Notes: generated by a model from the sequence alone, not told the origin. A stretch of DNA of 64,000 bases from Undibacterium sp. CCC3.4 (GCF_034347425.1 NZ_CP133779.1:4522699-4586698), one strand, 5' to 3'; positions 1 through 9,644 are shown, counted from the stretch's first letter. Made by a program: numbers and translations.

Positions 1-104
1 AGCTGTCCATCCTGTACAGCCACGGCGGCGTCGCGCACCACACCATAGCCATCGACCATCGTGGCGACATGCAGATTAGTCCACAGACTGTCCCAATGCG
101 GCAT
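1..104 (-). CDS. hutI: HutI imidazolonepropionase, N-terminal fragment (cut by window edge)
   Basis: Only the first 34 or so residues are in the window; they begin MPHWDSLWTNLHVATM, which resembles the start of imidazolonepropionase, the amidohydrolase that opens 4-imidazolone-5-propionate to formiminoglutamate in histidine breakdown. The ATG overlaps the hutD stop by one base (TGATG), indicating translational coupling in a hutU-hutH-hutD-hutI operon. No catalytic residues are visible, so the call rests on the N-terminal pattern and on position. HutF or another amidohydrolase is the alternative. Confidence 0.75.
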   Translation of the reverse strand, partial: MPHWDSLWTNLHVATMVDGYGVVRDAAVAVQDGQ

Positions 105-703
105 CAGCTTTCTCCTTGCTTGAAAAAATGTAATCGTATCAGCCAAGCTTGCGCCGTTTGCGCGACCTGACAGCGCTGTTTCAAGCCCGCTGCGGATGGC
201 GTCAACAGGCAGACATCGCCGCTACTGAGCGAGCACTCAGCCGGCTCGCTGGCCGCTAAGAGCAGCTCGCCGGATACGCAATAGAGCAACAGCTGCTCGG
301 CCGCTGTCGCCGCCAGCACATGCTCACCGACAGCTAGCCTGTGCAACTGATGCACGCAGTGGCTGCGCCTGGTCATGATATTGAGATCGACCACGGCAGA
401 CTCCAGCAAGTGCGCATGCACGGCGCGTTCACCGGCAAAAACATGTGGCGCACCGCCGACCCGCATGCTCGTGGCAGTGCTGTCGTCCTGCAAAACCAAG
501 CCATCGCCGGACAAGAGCGCCAAGCTGCGATCAATACCAGGAAAAAACGAAAATGGCCCGTCACGGCAGATCTCGGCCCGACTCAAACGCCAAACAAAAT
601 CGTCGAGCCCGGCCCCGGCCGGGAATACCGCCAACTCGGTCGTACTGCCGCCGCCGTTTTTCCAAGGCATGGGGAGACTATCATGGGATTTCCATACCTG
701 CAT
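104..703 (-). CDS. hutD: HutD family protein
   Basis: A 199-residue protein with the HutD signature near its N-terminus (PMPWKNGGGSTTELAVFP, followed by WRLSRAEI). HutD is a bicupin-like protein found in hut operons. It has no established catalytic role and has been proposed to bind a pathway metabolite and limit hut expression. It lies 12 bases after hutH and overlaps hutI by one base, so it is co-transcribed and coupled. The length is normal for the family and no defect is visible. Confidence 0.9.
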   Translation of the reverse strand: MQVWKSHDSLPMPWKNGGGSTTELAVFPAGAGLDDFVWRLSRAEICRDGPFSFFPGIDRSLALLSGDGLVLQDDSTATSMRVGGAPHVFAGERAVHAHLLESAVVDLNIMTRRSHCVHQLHRLAVGEHVLAATAAEQLLLYCVSGELLLAASEPAECSLSSGDVCLLTPSAAGLKQRCQVAQTAQAWLIRLHFFKQGES

Positions 704-715
704 GAGCGCTGCGCC

Positions 716-2278
716 TTAAGCCAGATACAGACGTTGATACAGCGACTGACAAGCAGCACTGACCTGCCCGGCCATCACCAAGCCTTTCGCGGCTTCGATA
801 TCGGGTGCAAAAAAGCGGTCTTTATCGTAAAACGCCACTTTCGCGCGCAGTAATTTTTGCACTTGCACCAGCATTGCCGAGGTCTGCAAAGGCGCATGGA
901 AATCGATGCCTTGAACGGCTGCCAGTAATTCTATCCCGATGATGGTGCCGGTATTGTGCGCCATTTCGTGCAGACGGCGCGCCCCGAAGGTCGCCATACT
1001 GACATGGTCTTCCTGATTGGCCGAAGTTGGAATCGTGTCGACGCTGGCTGGGTGGGCGTGCGATTTATTTTCTGAAGCCAGTGCCGCCGCCGTCACATGC
1101 GCAATCATGAAGCCGGAGTTAAGGCCCGAAGACGGCACCAAAAACGGCGGCAAACCGGAAATCGAGGCATCGATCAACAAGGCGATACGGCGCTCGGCGA
1201 TCGAACCGATTTCGGCAATGGCCAAGGCCAAGCTATCGGCGGCAAACGCAACCGGTTCGGCGTGAAAATTCCCACCCGAAATCACTTCGCCAGTCTCGAC
1301 GAACACCAGCGGGTTATCGGTGACGGCATTGGCTTCAATGAGCAAAGTACGCGCCGCATTATTGATGAGATCAAGACAAGCCCCCATGACTTGCGGTTGA
1401 CAGCGCAAGCAATAGGGATCTTGCACCCGTTCGTCATTGACTAAATGTGAGCGCCGAATTTCACTGTCCGCCAGCAGGGTACGATAAATTTCCGCGGTAG
1501 CGATCTGCCCCGGCTGACCACGGCTGGCGTGAATGCGCGAATCGAACGGCGCGTCGCTGCCTTTGGCCGCGTCGACCGACAAAGCGCCGGTAATGGTAGC
1601 GGCTTCGAGCAAGCGCTCGGCCAAAAACAAGCCGTTCAGCGCCAGCGCGGTCGACACCTGCGTGCCATTGATCAGCGCCAGCCCTTCTTTCGCTGCCAAC
1701 ACCACCGGTGCGATACCGGCCGCAGCCAGCGCCGCAGCGGCCGGCAGCAAGCTGCCATTCACCCGCACCATACCCTCGCCCATCAAGGCCAAGCTCATGT
1801 GCGAGAGCGGGGCCAAATCGCCGGAAGCGCCGACCGAGCCTTTGACCGGAATAGCCGGCATGATGCCGGCATTGAACAAGGCAATCATGCTGTCGATGAC
1901 ACTGGCACGGATGCCGGAATAGCCGCGCGCCAGGCTGGCGATTTTCATCAGCAAAATCAAACGACAAACATCGTCGGCAATCAACTCACCGGAGCCAACC
2001 GAATGCGAGAGAATTAAATTCCGCTGTAACAGCTCGAGTTGTTCGTCAGGAATGCGGGTTTTGGCCAGCTTGCCAAAGCCGGTATTAATACCGTAGGCAG
2101 CCTCGCCCTTGGCAACGATGCGGGCAATCGTGGCAGCGGCGGCATCGATGGCCGGATACGCCTCGGCGGCCAATTGCAAGGGGGCGGCGCGCTGCCAAAC
2201 CGCGCGTAAATCGGCCAAACTCAAGCGGCCTGCTTGGATGGTGAAAGTCGGATTAATCGTGTTATTTGTATCGTTCAT
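716..2278 (-). CDS. hutH: Histidine ammonia-lyase
   Basis: 520 residues, full length for the family. The enzyme removes ammonia from L-histidine to give trans-urocanate, the first step of histidine degradation in the cytosol. The Ala151-Ser152-Gly153 triad (context [14 protein letters not shown]), which cyclises autocatalytically to the MIO electrophile, is intact, as is the upstream YGINTGFG motif that shapes the active site. The gene follows hutU after 42 bases and precedes hutD. It should be under HutC control through the operator upstream of hutU. Confidence 0.97.
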   Translation of the reverse strand: MNDTNNTINPTFTIQAGRLSLADLRAVWQRAAPLQLAAEAYPAIDAAAATIARIVAKGEAAYGINTGFGKLAKTRIPDEQLELLQRNLILSHSVGSGELIADDVCRLILLMKIASLARGYSGIRASVIDSMIALFNAGIMPAIPVKGSVGASGDLAPLSHMSLALMGEGMVRVNGSLLPAAAALAAAGIAPVVLAAKEGLALINGTQVSTALALNGLFLAERLLEAATITGALSVDAAKGSDAPFDSRIHASRGQPGQIATAEIYRTLLADSEIRRSHLVNDERVQDPYCLRCQPQVMGACLDLINNAARTLLIEANAVTDNPLVFVETGEVISGGNFHAEPVAFAADSLALAIAEIGSIAERRIALLIDASISGLPPFLVPSSGLNSGFMIAHVTAAALASENKSHAHPASVDTIPTSANQEDHVSMATFGARRLHEMAHNTGTIIGIELLAAVQGIDFHAPLQTSAMLVQVQKLLRAKVAFYDKDRFFAPDIEAAKGLVMAGQVSAACQSLYQRLYLA

Positions 2279-2320
2279 AAAAAACCTGTTCTGGGTAGCG
2301 GTAAGTGGTAGCTGCCGTGC

Positions 2321-4024
2321 TTATTTCAACATTGGTAACTGCAAGCCGGCACGCCGGGCGCACGCCTGTGCCTGCGGATAGCCGGCATCAGCATGACGCA
2401 TCACACCCGAGCCACAATCATTGACCAACACCCGTGCCAGCCGCTTATCGGCGGCAGCACTGCCATCGGCCACGATGACCATACCGGAATGCTGCGAATA
2501 GCCCATACCAACGCCGCCGCCATGGTGCAGCGAAACCCAGCTGGCACCGCCGGCGGTATTGAGCATGGCATTGAGCAAGGGCCAATCGGACACGGCATCG
2601 GTACCATCCATCATCGCTTCGGTTTCGCGATTCGGGCTCGCCACCGAACCGGTATCGAGATGGTCGCGGCCGATCACGATCGGTGCACTGAGTTCGCCCG
2701 TGCGTACCATTTCATTGAACGCCAGACCAGCTAAATGACGCTCACCCAAACCCAGCCAGCATATACGCGCCGGCAAACCTTGGAAGGCAATCCGCTCGGC
2801 TGCCATATCCAACCACTTGTGCACGCCTGTATTTTCCGGAAACAATTGTTTGATTTTGGCATCGGTCTTGCGGATATCCTCAGGATCACCCGACAGCGCC
2901 ACCCAACGGAACGGCCCCTTGCCATCACAGAACAGCGGCCGAATATAGGCCGGCACAAAGCCGGGGAAATCGAAGGCTTGCGTCAGACCGTGATCGAACG
3001 CGACTTGGCGAATATTATTGCCGTAATCAACGGTAGGAATGCCCAGCGCATGAAAATCCAGCATCGCTTGCACATGCACAGTACACGACTGCGCGGCGGC
3101 GGCGGTCAGTTCGGCATGCCGCGCCGGATCCGGCTGCGCCGCCTTCCATTGCGCCACCGTCCAGCCAGCCGGCAGATAACCATTGATCAAATCGTGCGCC
3201 GAGGTTTGGTCGGTCACCATATCGGGCCGCAGGCCACCGGCTTGGGCGCGCCTTACCAGTTCGGGTAAAATCTCGGCGGCATTGCCGAGCAAAGCAATCG
3301 AGATCGCTTCCCGCCGTTCGCAGTGGTAGGCCACCAGCGCCAGCGCCTCATCGAGATCGGCCGCCTGTTTGTCGACATACCGGGTACGCAGACGGAAATC
3401 GATGCTGGCTTGCTGACATTCGATATTGAGCGATACGGCACCGGCGAAACTGGCGGCCAGCGGCTGCGCGCCACCCATGCCACCAAGACCGGCGGTGAGT
3501 ATCCAGCGCCCGCCCCAATCGCCCTGATAATGCTGACGCCCGGCTTCGGCAAAGGTTTCGTAGGTACCTTGAACGATGCCCTGGGTGCCGATGTAAATCC
3601 AACTGCCAGCCGTCATTTGACCGTACATGAACAAACCCTTGCGATCGAGTTCATTGAAGTGTTCCCAATTGGCCCACTTCGGTACCAGATTCGAATTGGC
3701 GATGAGGATGCGCGGCGCATCGGCATGGGTTTGAAAAATCCCGACCGGCTTGCCCGATTGGATCAGCAGGGTTTCGTCTTCTTCCAAGTCTTTGAGCGAA
3801 GCCAGAATCTGATCATAGCAAGCCCAATCGCGCGCCGCGCGGCCGATACCACCATACACCACCAGATGCTGAGGATTTTCCGCCACCGCCGGATCCAAAT
3901 TATTCTGCAGCATGCGGTAAGCGGCTTCGGCGACCCAGGTCTTACACACTTTTTCGGCACCGTGTGGAGCGTGGATAACGCGACTGGCGTCCCAGCGAGG
4001 ATCATTGTCTAAGGCGTGCGGCAT
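2321..4024 (-). CDS. hutU: Urocanate hydratase
   Basis: 567 residues from the chosen start, full length for urocanase, which hydrates urocanate to 4-imidazolone-5-propionate using NAD+ as an electrophile. Family signatures include [12 protein letters not shown] near the N-terminus and a glycine-rich stretch ([15 protein letters not shown]) near the C-terminus. The open frame extends 14 codons further upstream, to 4066. The start at 4024 is preferred because it has a GGGAG ribosome binding site about 8 bases before it, and homologues start at this point. First gene of the hut operon, directly downstream of the HutC operator. Confidence 0.97.
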   Translation of the reverse strand: MPHALDNDPRWDASRVIHAPHGAEKVCKTWVAEAAYRMLQNNLDPAVAENPQHLVVYGGIGRAARDWACYDQILASLKDLEEDETLLIQSGKPVGIFQTHADAPRILIANSNLVPKWANWEHFNELDRKGLFMYGQMTAGSWIYIGTQGIVQGTYETFAEAGRQHYQGDWGGRWILTAGLGGMGGAQPLAASFAGAVSLNIECQQASIDFRLRTRYVDKQAADLDEALALVAYHCERREAISIALLGNAAEILPELVRRAQAGGLRPDMVTDQTSAHDLINGYLPAGWTVAQWKAAQPDPARHAELTAAAAQSCTVHVQAMLDFHALGIPTVDYGNNIRQVAFDHGLTQAFDFPGFVPAYIRPLFCDGKGPFRWVALSGDPEDIRKTDAKIKQLFPENTGVHKWLDMAAERIAFQGLPARICWLGLGERHLAGLAFNEMVRTGELSAPIVIGRDHLDTGSVASPNRETEAMMDGTDAVSDWPLLNAMLNTAGGASWVSLHHGGGVGMGYSQHSGMVIVADGSAAADKRLARVLVNDCGSGVMRHADAGYPQAQACARRAGLQLPMLK

Positions 4025-4098
4025 GCGGAGTCTCCCGGTCTTGATGAAATTAGAATTGGACGGCATGACAACAAGCGTCCGGCTTTTTCTGAAGTGTA

Positions 4099-4114
4099 AG
4101 TTGTATATACAACT
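4099..4114. promoter_or_regulatory. HutC operator (perfect 16-bp palindrome)
   Basis: AGTTGTATATACAACT is its own reverse complement and contains the TGTATATACA core known for HutC sites. It lies in the 153-base divergent spacer between hutU (minus) and hutC (plus). HutC bound here would repress hutUHDI and probably itself; urocanate is the known inducer in this family. Confidence 0.85.
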
Positions 4115-4177
4115 TTTGCAAGCGGATTTTTAGTGCAACTAATGCGACAATAGGGCAAATTCATCAGCAGGAATCCC

Positions 4178-4888
4178 GTGTTAAAAAAACCAACCCCCGC
4201 GCCGGCGTTTCAAACCATCAAAGACTATCTGTTACGCGAAATCCAAGCCGGCACCTGGAAAGAAGGTGCGGCCATTCCTTCCGAAGCCATGTTGGCCGAA
4301 CAATTCCAAGTCTCGCGCATGACCGTCAACCGCGCCGTGCGCGAACTGAGCAGCGAACAAATCTTGCAACGTATTCAAGGTTCCGGCACCTATGTCGCGC
4401 AGCAAAAGTACCAAGCCACGCTGGTCGAAATCAAAAGCATCGCCGATGAAATTCGCTCGCGCGGCCACCGCCACCGCAGCGAACTGCACGAATTGAAAGA
4501 AAAACCGGCCAATGAGCAACTTGCCTTGGAATTTCAGGTCAAAGCCGGACACGCCCTGTATCACTCGGTGATTGTGCACTTTGAAAACGATCTGGCGATA
4601 CAAGTGGAAGACCGTTGGGTCAATTCGACGGTCACACCGTTTTATCTGCAGCAAGATTTTACGCGTATGACACCGAATGAATACTTGGTGGCAGTGGCAC
4701 CGTTGCAAGGAGTCGACTACCGAATCGAGGCATTGTTGCCACCAAAACAGATCGCCGCCATGTTGCATATCTCTGCCAAGGAAGCCTGCTTGGTATTGCA
4801 CCGTAAAACGCGTTCCCAAGGTAAAATTGCCAGCATTGTCACGATGTGGCATCCGGGGCAACATTACCAATTTGCCGGCAGTTTTTAA
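4178..4888 (+). CDS. hutC: HutC, GntR-family histidine utilisation repressor
   Basis: 236 residues starting at GTG. Residues about 8-75 form a GntR winged helix-turn-helix (AFQTIKDYLLREI, then FQVSRMTVNRAVREL), with the wing at IQGSGTYVA. Residues about 95-230 form the UTRA effector domain that binds urocanate in HutC. It is divergent from hutU across a perfect palindromic operator, the standard arrangement for this regulator. No lesion is visible. Confidence 0.95.
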   Translation: MLKKPTPAPAFQTIKDYLLREIQAGTWKEGAAIPSEAMLAEQFQVSRMTVNRAVRELSSEQILQRIQGSGTYVAQQKYQATLVEIKSIADEIRSRGHRHRSELHELKEKPANEQLALEFQVKAGHALYHSVIVHFENDLAIQVEDRWVNSTVTPFYLQQDFTRMTPNEYLVAVAPLQGVDYRIEALLPPKQIAAMLHISAKEACLVLHRKTRSQGKIASIVTMWHPGQHYQFAGSF

Positions 4889-4923
4889 TCAGCGAGCACT
4901 GACTCACCCTATAAGGAAGCAAT

Positions 4924-5121
4924 ATGGCCAAAAAAATTGAGCTCGATCCCGACGAAGAAGCCTTGATCGCTTGGTGTATCGAAGTCGAAGCCTTGCTCGT
5001 CGCCGGCGGTGCCAGCGTCGCCCAAGCGCAAGATCACATTGAAGAAGAGATAGAATGGTTCACCGATTTGTTTTTTGACGGTTTGAGTCCGCAACAAGCC
5101 GCCGCCGAAGCGCTGGCCTGA
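4924..5121 (+). CDS. Small acidic conserved hypothetical protein
   Basis: 65 residues preceded by an AAGGAAG ribosome binding site. The protein is strongly acidic (motifs DPDEEALIAWCIE and EEEIEWFTDLFF) and predicted to be all alpha-helical, soluble and without a signal peptide. It follows hutC by 35 bases on the same strand and may be read through from it, but nothing ties it to histidine metabolism. I believe similar proteins occur in related betaproteobacteria, but I know no function. Confidence 0.75.
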   Translation: MAKKIELDPDEEALIAWCIEVEALLVAGGASVAQAQDHIEEEIEWFTDLFFDGLSPQQAAAEALA

Positions 5122-5215
5122 AGTTCAGCTTACTCAACCAGACACAGCGCCCGATACCACCGACCGGCGGCATCGGCGCTTGTCAAACTTTTGCATCAAC
5201 CTTGGTACTGACTCA

Positions 5216-5851
5216 ATGATGTGTCGTCGCTTTTTATTGTTACTCCCCGTTTTACTCATGCTGGCTGCCTGTTCGACCAATAACTCCTCAAAATTGCAGC
5301 ATGAAGAATTCGGCCAAACCAATGTATTCACACGCAGTTTTGCCGGCACCGATCAAAGCGCTTGCGAAGCGGCACGGCGCGCCCTGCTCAGCCAAGGCTA
5401 TGTGATTAATGATTGGCAAAAAACCTTAATCAAAGGCCGCCGCAAATACCAGCACGATGCCGATGTGCATTCCGAAATCGAATTCAATGTCGTTTGCGTG
5501 GCCGATAGCAAAGGTAGCAACAGCACGACTGTTTTTGCCAATGCCATACGCGACCGCTACTCGCTCAAAAAGAGCAATAATTCCGCCAGCATCGGCGTCT
5601 CAGCGATCGGCTCGGTCTCGCTGCCCTTCGGTTCCACCGATGATGCTTTAGTCAAAGTTGCCAGTGAAACGATACCGACCGGTCAATTTTACAATCAATT
5701 TTTTGACTTGCTCGATCGCTACTTAGACAGCACACGCTACCCGAATGAAAGCGACACCGACAAGAAAGATATGCTGCTGCCAGAAAATCTCGGCCCCACC
5801 CCGAGCCCCCCACCGGAACTGAAAACCCCGGCCCCGCATGAGGCAAATTGA
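5216..5851 (+). CDS. DUF2242-type lipoprotein
   Basis: About 211 residues. The start MMCRRFLLLLPVLLMLAACS is a lipoprotein signal peptide with lipobox LAAC, so the mature protein should be lipid-anchored in the envelope. The frame is open back to a TTG at 5180, but the signal peptide fixes the ATG at 5216 (or 5219). The mature part contains CEAARRALLSQGYVI and a segment with KKSNNSASIGVSAIGS, which I associate with DUF2242 proteins of betaproteobacteria. The C-terminus is a proline-rich tail. Function unknown. Confidence 0.75.
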   Translation: MMCRRFLLLLPVLLMLAACSTNNSSKLQHEEFGQTNVFTRSFAGTDQSACEAARRALLSQGYVINDWQKTLIKGRRKYQHDADVHSEIEFNVVCVADSKGSNSTTVFANAIRDRYSLKKSNNSASIGVSAIGSVSLPFGSTDDALVKVASETIPTGQFYNQFFDLLDRYLDSTRYPNESDTDKKDMLLPENLGPTPSPPPELKTPAPHEAN

Positions 5852-5853
5852 AT

Positions 5854-6102
5854 ATGTTTGATAAAGCCAGGCAAACCGATGACCTCGCGCGACTGCAGAG
5901 TTTCAAAATGCCATACGGAAAATATCAAGGCCGCGTCATCGCCGATTTGCCCGGCCACTATCTGGGCTGGTTCGCACGCGAAGGTTTCCCTAACGGCGAA
6001 ATTGGCCGACTGTTGGCCCTGATGTATGAAATCGATCACAATGATTTGCGATCGCTGTTGCTGCCTTTGCGGGCTGGTGAAGGCTTGGTAGCGCCGCGTT
6101 GA
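5854..6102 (+). CDS. DUF3820 family protein
   Basis: 82 residues. The motif MPYGKYQGRVIADLPGHYL, with a second block WFAREGFPNGEIGRLLALM, is characteristic of the DUF3820 family, one Pseudomonas member of which is described as a quorum-sensing-regulated virulence factor. No biochemical activity is established. The gene starts two bases after the lipoprotein stop, so the two are probably co-transcribed. The alternative TTG start six bases upstream is less likely. Confidence 0.85.
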   Translation: MFDKARQTDDLARLQSFKMPYGKYQGRVIADLPGHYLGWFAREGFPNGEIGRLLALMYEIDHNDLRSLLLPLRAGEGLVAPR

Positions 6103-6199
6103 GTGGGGGATGCCCTCGGTGTCAGGATAGTTGCTAAGTTGCATTCACTCTTACTGATATTACAATCCGGCCACAAAAATCGGGAAAGCGAAGGAAAAC

Positions 6200-6553
6200 A
6201 TGAAGGTCGGCATACTGCTGCTGGTCGCACTGTTGTAGCACGGCTCCGTACAGGCAGACCAACATACTCTGGCAGGCTGGCAAGATGGCGCAACTACCCG
6301 CCTCAAAGCACTTGCTCTGCTACAAACCCTCAACGTCACCCTGCTCAGCAACCCGAGCGCTACCGTCACCCTGCAAAACTGGTGTGCGGACCATAAGATG
6401 GCTGGCGCCCCCCGCATCCGGGCCCTACGCGATCAGACTACCCACAAGCCCACCGATGCAGCCATCCGCGTGCTGCTCAAGATCGATGCGGATGAACCGG
6501 TGGACTATCGCCGAGTGCGGCTTGCCTGCGGTGATGAATGTGACATGAACTGA
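6200..6553 (+). pseudogene. Secreted conserved protein gene broken by a stop codon
   Basis: A frame beginning with ATG after an AAGGAA ribosome binding site codes a signal-peptide start (MKVGILLLVALL), hits TAG at codon 13, then continues open for 104 codons to TGA at 6551. The downstream part (WQDGATTRLKALALLQTL, NWCADHKMA, YRRVRLACGD) reads like a real folded protein. It ends where I would expect the related proteins to continue, so the 3' end is probably lost too. Function unknown. Confidence 0.6.
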
Positions 6554-6831
6554 CAGGGCGAGGACGAACGGCTGTGTTGAGCGACCGACAGAAATTGATC
6601 GTGCCGATTCGTGTCGCGTGCGACCAAGGTGCGCGCTTGTTTGAAGCTTGCGAGGTCGCGCACATATCCCTATCTCAGTATCCGTCTCGTTAATCTGTAG
6701 GCCACCAATCGATTCCATACCAGAATTGACAAAACAATCCTCGCGATACGCAAAAACTTGTCTGTTTGTGGCGGCTTGCCGGGGTGTAGACATCCCAAAA
6801 ATGGCGTGAATTAACACACTGTCTCGCACGA

Positions 6832-6860
6832 TTGACATAGCATATTCTGGCACATACAAT
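6832..6860 (+). promoter_or_regulatory. Sigma-70 promoter for the vapB antitoxin
   Basis: TTGACA at 6832-6837, a 17-base spacer and TACAAT at 6855-6860 form a near-consensus promoter about 27 bases before the vapB start. The rest of the 6554-6887 gap shows no gene that I can support. Confidence 0.75.
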
Positions 6861-6887
6861 TTTGCATATACATTGAAGAGTAATACC

Positions 6888-7160
6888 ATGCCTACCCTGT
6901 CGATACCATCGAGGCCCAAGGAGGCCAAGCTGTTTCGCAACAACCGCAGCCAAGCGGTGCGAATTCCCGTAGAGTTCGAGTTACCGGGGGATCGTGTAAT
7001 GATCCACCGCGAAGGTAGCAAACTCATCATCGAACCGGTGACACGACCAACAAACATCGTCGAACTGCTGGCCGAGTGGAGGAAGGAAGTGCCGCTTGGA
7101 CCAGACGATCAGTTCCCGACCATTGAGGACATGCCCACCCAGCCTGAGGACATATTTTGA
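6888..7160 (+). CDS. vapB: VapB-type antitoxin (AbrB/SpoVT fold)
   Basis: 90 residues, with the VapB signature KEAKLFRNNRSQAVRIP followed by EFELPGDRVMIHREG, a swapped-hairpin AbrB DNA-binding domain. The acidic C-terminal tail is the part that would bind and neutralise the VapC RNase. The ATG at 6888 has a GAAGAG site before it; a TTG at 6873 in the same frame is less likely. The strong promoter just upstream supports expression. The partner vapC, overlapping the last codons, is broken, so this is an orphan antitoxin. Confidence 0.85.
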   Translation: MPTLSIPSRPKEAKLFRNNRSQAVRIPVEFELPGDRVMIHREGSKLIIEPVTRPTNIVELLAEWRKEVPLGPDDQFPTIEDMPTQPEDIF

Positions 7161-7460
7161 GTGCTTATCTGCTGGACACGAACATCATCAGCGATATGAT
7201 ACGCCACTCGGACGGACCTGCCGCACGTCACATTGAGCAGGTCGGACCGAAGCAGATTTGGTATGCGAGACATGTATCAATCCTGCCGCCGTAATAGTTG
7301 GAAAATGCCGAAATCGGCAACTTACCAACTATCCTGACACAGAGGGGATCTGCTGATCGCAGCACAAGCGTGTGCGCTCGGCCTGACACTCGTGACGGAC
7401 AACACGCGCGAATTCAGCCGCATCCGTGGTCTTAAGGTAGAAAACTGGCTGGAAAGGTAA
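7157..7460 (+). pseudogene. vapC: VapC PIN-domain toxin, broken
   Basis: The 5' part starts at a TTG overlapping the end of vapB and reads LSAYLLDTNIISDMIRHSDG, the N-terminus of a PIN-domain RNase including its first metal-binding Asp, but stops at TAATAG near 7295. The 3' part resumes in another frame at 7347 (DLLIAAQACALGLTLVTDN, then TREFSRIRGLKVENWLER) and ends at 7460. The middle, normally about 60 residues, is missing or scrambled, so no active toxin can be made. Confidence 0.8.
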
Positions 7461-7494
7461 TCAATTTTCAGGTAACGGGCCGGAGAGATCCCTC

Positions 7495-7704
7495 TGTGAT
7501 GAAAGTATGCCGGAATTGGTGATCGGCTTGGCGAACTATTTTATGTTCTACAACGCTGAACGTAAACATCAATCATTGGGTTATCAAACACCAGAAACGG
7601 TGTATAGCTCAGGCGTGGGCGGCGGTGCCAAGATCGTAAACAAATTTGGTACTGAACTGCCTGATTCAAAAATGCTAGAAAAGAAAAGCACGGTAATGAT
7701 GTAG
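7495..7704 (+). pseudogene. IS3-family transposase OrfB, C-terminal fragment
   Basis: About 69 codons reading SMPELVIGLANYFMFYNAER followed by KHQSLGYQTPETVY, the C-terminal end of an IS3-type DDE transposase (OrfB). The catalytic core is absent and the upstream frame is not transposase, so it is a remnant. An ATG at 7507 makes it look like a free-standing 65-residue gene, which it is not. Confidence 0.85.
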
Positions 7705-7800
7705 TGCGAATAACGGGGCAGCGCCGCGCAGCTGTGGCAGAAACAGGCACTATCTTAAACTCTTTGGATAATTGTCTGGACTTAGGGGGCCACTTTACCA
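7495..7800 (+). mobile_element. Right end of an IS3-family insertion sequence
   Basis: Contains the orfB tail and ends with a likely right inverted repeat (GTCTGGACTTAGGGGGCCAC ending TTTACCA at 7800). The first gene of the biosynthetic cluster has its stop codon at 7802-7804, so the element directly abuts the cluster. The terminal repeat resembles the left repeat of the other IS remnant at about 41.72 kb. The left portion of this copy is missing. Confidence 0.7.
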
Positions 7801-7801
7801 T

Positions 7802-9133
7802 CTATTTTTCGATAATATGCTCCGCCACCTTGAGACCAGTATGCCTCCCCGGCAACGCAACATGAGCCAGTAGTACATCGCCAGGCTGCAGCAACGTTGC
7901 ATGCCGTACTTTTCCATCGCCCCCCATCAGCCGAACATGCCAGTCGTTTTGCAAGAATGTGTTCAGATAAATCCGGTTCGGATCCTCCAGCGGCGCAGCC
8001 TCGTTGGTCGGCGTTACCTCAATCTGCGCCGCATTGGCCAGTTCGACTGCGCGTCTCAGTTCGAGCGAAACATCGTCGAGCGCGACGCTGCAGCGTATCT
8101 TAAGCAAGGGCCGACGCTCGATCTTGGCTCGGCCCACCGTGATGACGCGGCATTGACCATACAGATCGACACACAGCACCTCGGCACCGCCCTCCATTTC
8201 ACTCAGATACATCACATTGTCGTTCGGCCCCCATATATAAGAGTGCACACCACCGGCATTGACGCGGAATTCACGCAAGTTCATATGCGGCAGATAGTGG
8301 GTTTCTGAACAGACGAACAGACCACCCCAGCCGGTCGAACCGACGATCATGCCTTCCTCCGCCGTCATCAGCGAGGTCGTATCGACGCAAACACGGTGCC
8401 CAATGCCAGTGTGCTGAACTTGCTCGACCCGGGCTTTCACTAGCGTCAGATGGCTATCCTGGCGACGCGCCAGGCCGCGCGTCAGGTTGGCAATGACTTC
8501 CGGTTGTTCAGTGCGCATCAACACGCCGATGCCGTGTTCCATCGTCGCGAACGCATTCAGCGATTGGTTGACGTCGTCGACCACGCCATCGAGTCCCTTA
8601 ATCGGGACGTTACGCAAAATCATGGTGGCTTTGCCCTCTGTCTTTGCCAGCAGCAGTTCATAGGGAATATAGGTCGCGTGTTCAATGTCGATCACAACGA
8701 AATCGTCGCCTCGCTCACATACGGCGATGCAATGGGGGAACTCCGTCTCTAGATTCATCACATCGATGAACAGCCCGGCCTTGTGTCCCAAGGCCACCGC
8801 CTTCAGGCGGATCGCCTCGTCCCTGGTCAATACCCAGGCGCCTGGCTCCAAGTCCTTCATTTGGGCCGCACTGTCAATAGCCACCACCTTGCGCTTGGCG
8901 CTGATGAAAGAGCGGTGCTGCGCATGGTCGAGCACAATATGGGTGCAATTGCTCTCTTCCACTGCTGGCAGAATTTCCTTGCTAGCCAACTGTCGTGCGT
9001 CGAACCACCACTGCGTTTCGCCGGCACCGAGCGCGGCAGACGCCACTTCTGCCGGGGCTGTTGGCTGCGGCGTGGCTAGCTCGACCATTTCAGGAGTTAG
9101 GGATGAAGTAGTGTGTTCTGCTAAATCTAACAT
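7802..9133 (-). CDS. 3-dehydroquinate synthase II / GriH-like cyclase
   Basis: About 443 residues. The C-terminal two thirds carries the signature of 3-dehydroquinate synthase II (LREFRVNAGGVHSYI, YLSEMEGGAEVLCVD, VGRAKIERRPLLKI). This family makes dehydroquinate in archaea; its bacterial secondary-metabolism member GriH converts the C7 amino sugar acid made by GriI into 3-amino-4-hydroxybenzoate. A GriI-like aldolase is encoded at the other end of the same operon, so that reaction is the likely one here. The N-terminal 50 residues are low in signature. The frame is open to a TTG at 9217 overlapping the cupin gene; the ATG at 9133 is preferred, although its ribosome binding site is weak. Last gene of the cluster, ending against an IS remnant. 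Confidence 0.85.
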   Translation of the reverse strand: MLDLAEHTTSSLTPEMVELATPQPTAPAEVASAALGAGETQWWFDARQLASKEILPAVEESNCTHIVLDHAQHRSFISAKRKVVAIDSAAQMKDLEPGAWVLTRDEAIRLKAVALGHKAGLFIDVMNLETEFPHCIAVCERGDDFVVIDIEHATYIPYELLLAKTEGKATMILRNVPIKGLDGVVDDVNQSLNAFATMEHGIGVLMRTEQPEVIANLTRGLARRQDSHLTLVKARVEQVQHTGIGHRVCVDTTSLMTAEEGMIVGSTGWGGLFVCSETHYLPHMNLREFRVNAGGVHSYIWGPNDNVMYLSEMEGGAEVLCVDLYGQCRVITVGRAKIERRPLLKIRCSVALDDVSLELRRAVELANAAQIEVTPTNEAAPLEDPNRIYLNTFLQNDWHVRLMGGDGKVRHATLLQPGDVLLAHVALPGRHTGLKVAEHIIEK

Positions 9134-9194
9134 GTCTAACGTTCTCAAAAAGGATGTATACACCTGTCTCTGAGCGGCACTGACGCCGCCTGTC

Positions 9195-9644
9195 TCAGGC
9201 TTCTTCGCGCAGTGCAATGCCGAGGTTTTGCAGATGCGGCGCGTTTTCGCACGCCAGATAACTGGCCTTGTCGCTGACGCTCACGTTGATGTGCTCATGC
9301 CATGCCCACACGGGTACATAAAAAGCGTCGCCACGCTGCCACCTTACCTCGCTCCCGCCGATGATGGACATGCCGCTGCCCTCGAGCACATAGATCAGGG
9401 TTTCGTAATTATGACGGTGGCGCCGCGTGCTTTGGCCGGGCTCCAGGCCTCCCACCGTCATGCTGATCACACGCGACGGCAGGTCAACAATATTGACTTG
9501 GTGCTTTCGGTCGTGCGAGAAGGCCTGCTCGTCCTGATTGAGATTTCCGGTCACGTTAGTATGGATCAGACGCTGCGGCAAATCCACGCTCAACTCGGAC
9601 GGAACACGGCCGAAGTCAGCCGACGAATGGCTGGTCAATGACAT
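9195..9644 (-). CDS. Small single-domain cupin protein
   Basis: 149 residues. Residues about 60-130 form a cupin barrel: GQSTRRHRHNYETLIYVLEG gives the His-x-His and Glu of motif 1, and GDAFYVPVWAWHEHIN gives motif 2 with its His. A metal site is therefore plausible, and the protein could be a dioxygenase, isomerase or cyclase acting on the assembly-line product, or a small-molecule binding protein. The frame extends upstream to 9800, but the ATG at 9644 has an AGGAG site and overlaps the preceding gene by 10 bases, which indicates coupling. Substrate not known. Confidence 0.8.
   Translation of the reverse strand: MSLTSHSSADFGRVPSELSVDLPQRLIHTNVTGNLNQDEQAFSHDRKHQVNIVDLPSRVISMTVGGLEPGQSTRRHRHNYETLIYVLEGSGMSIIGGSEVRWQRGDAFYVPVWAWHEHINVSVSDKASYLACENAPHLQNLGIALREEA

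Noticed and set aside
7507..7704. A free-standing 65-residue gene
   Set aside because: It is the C-terminal tail of an IS3 transposase, and the family sequence continues upstream of its ATG.
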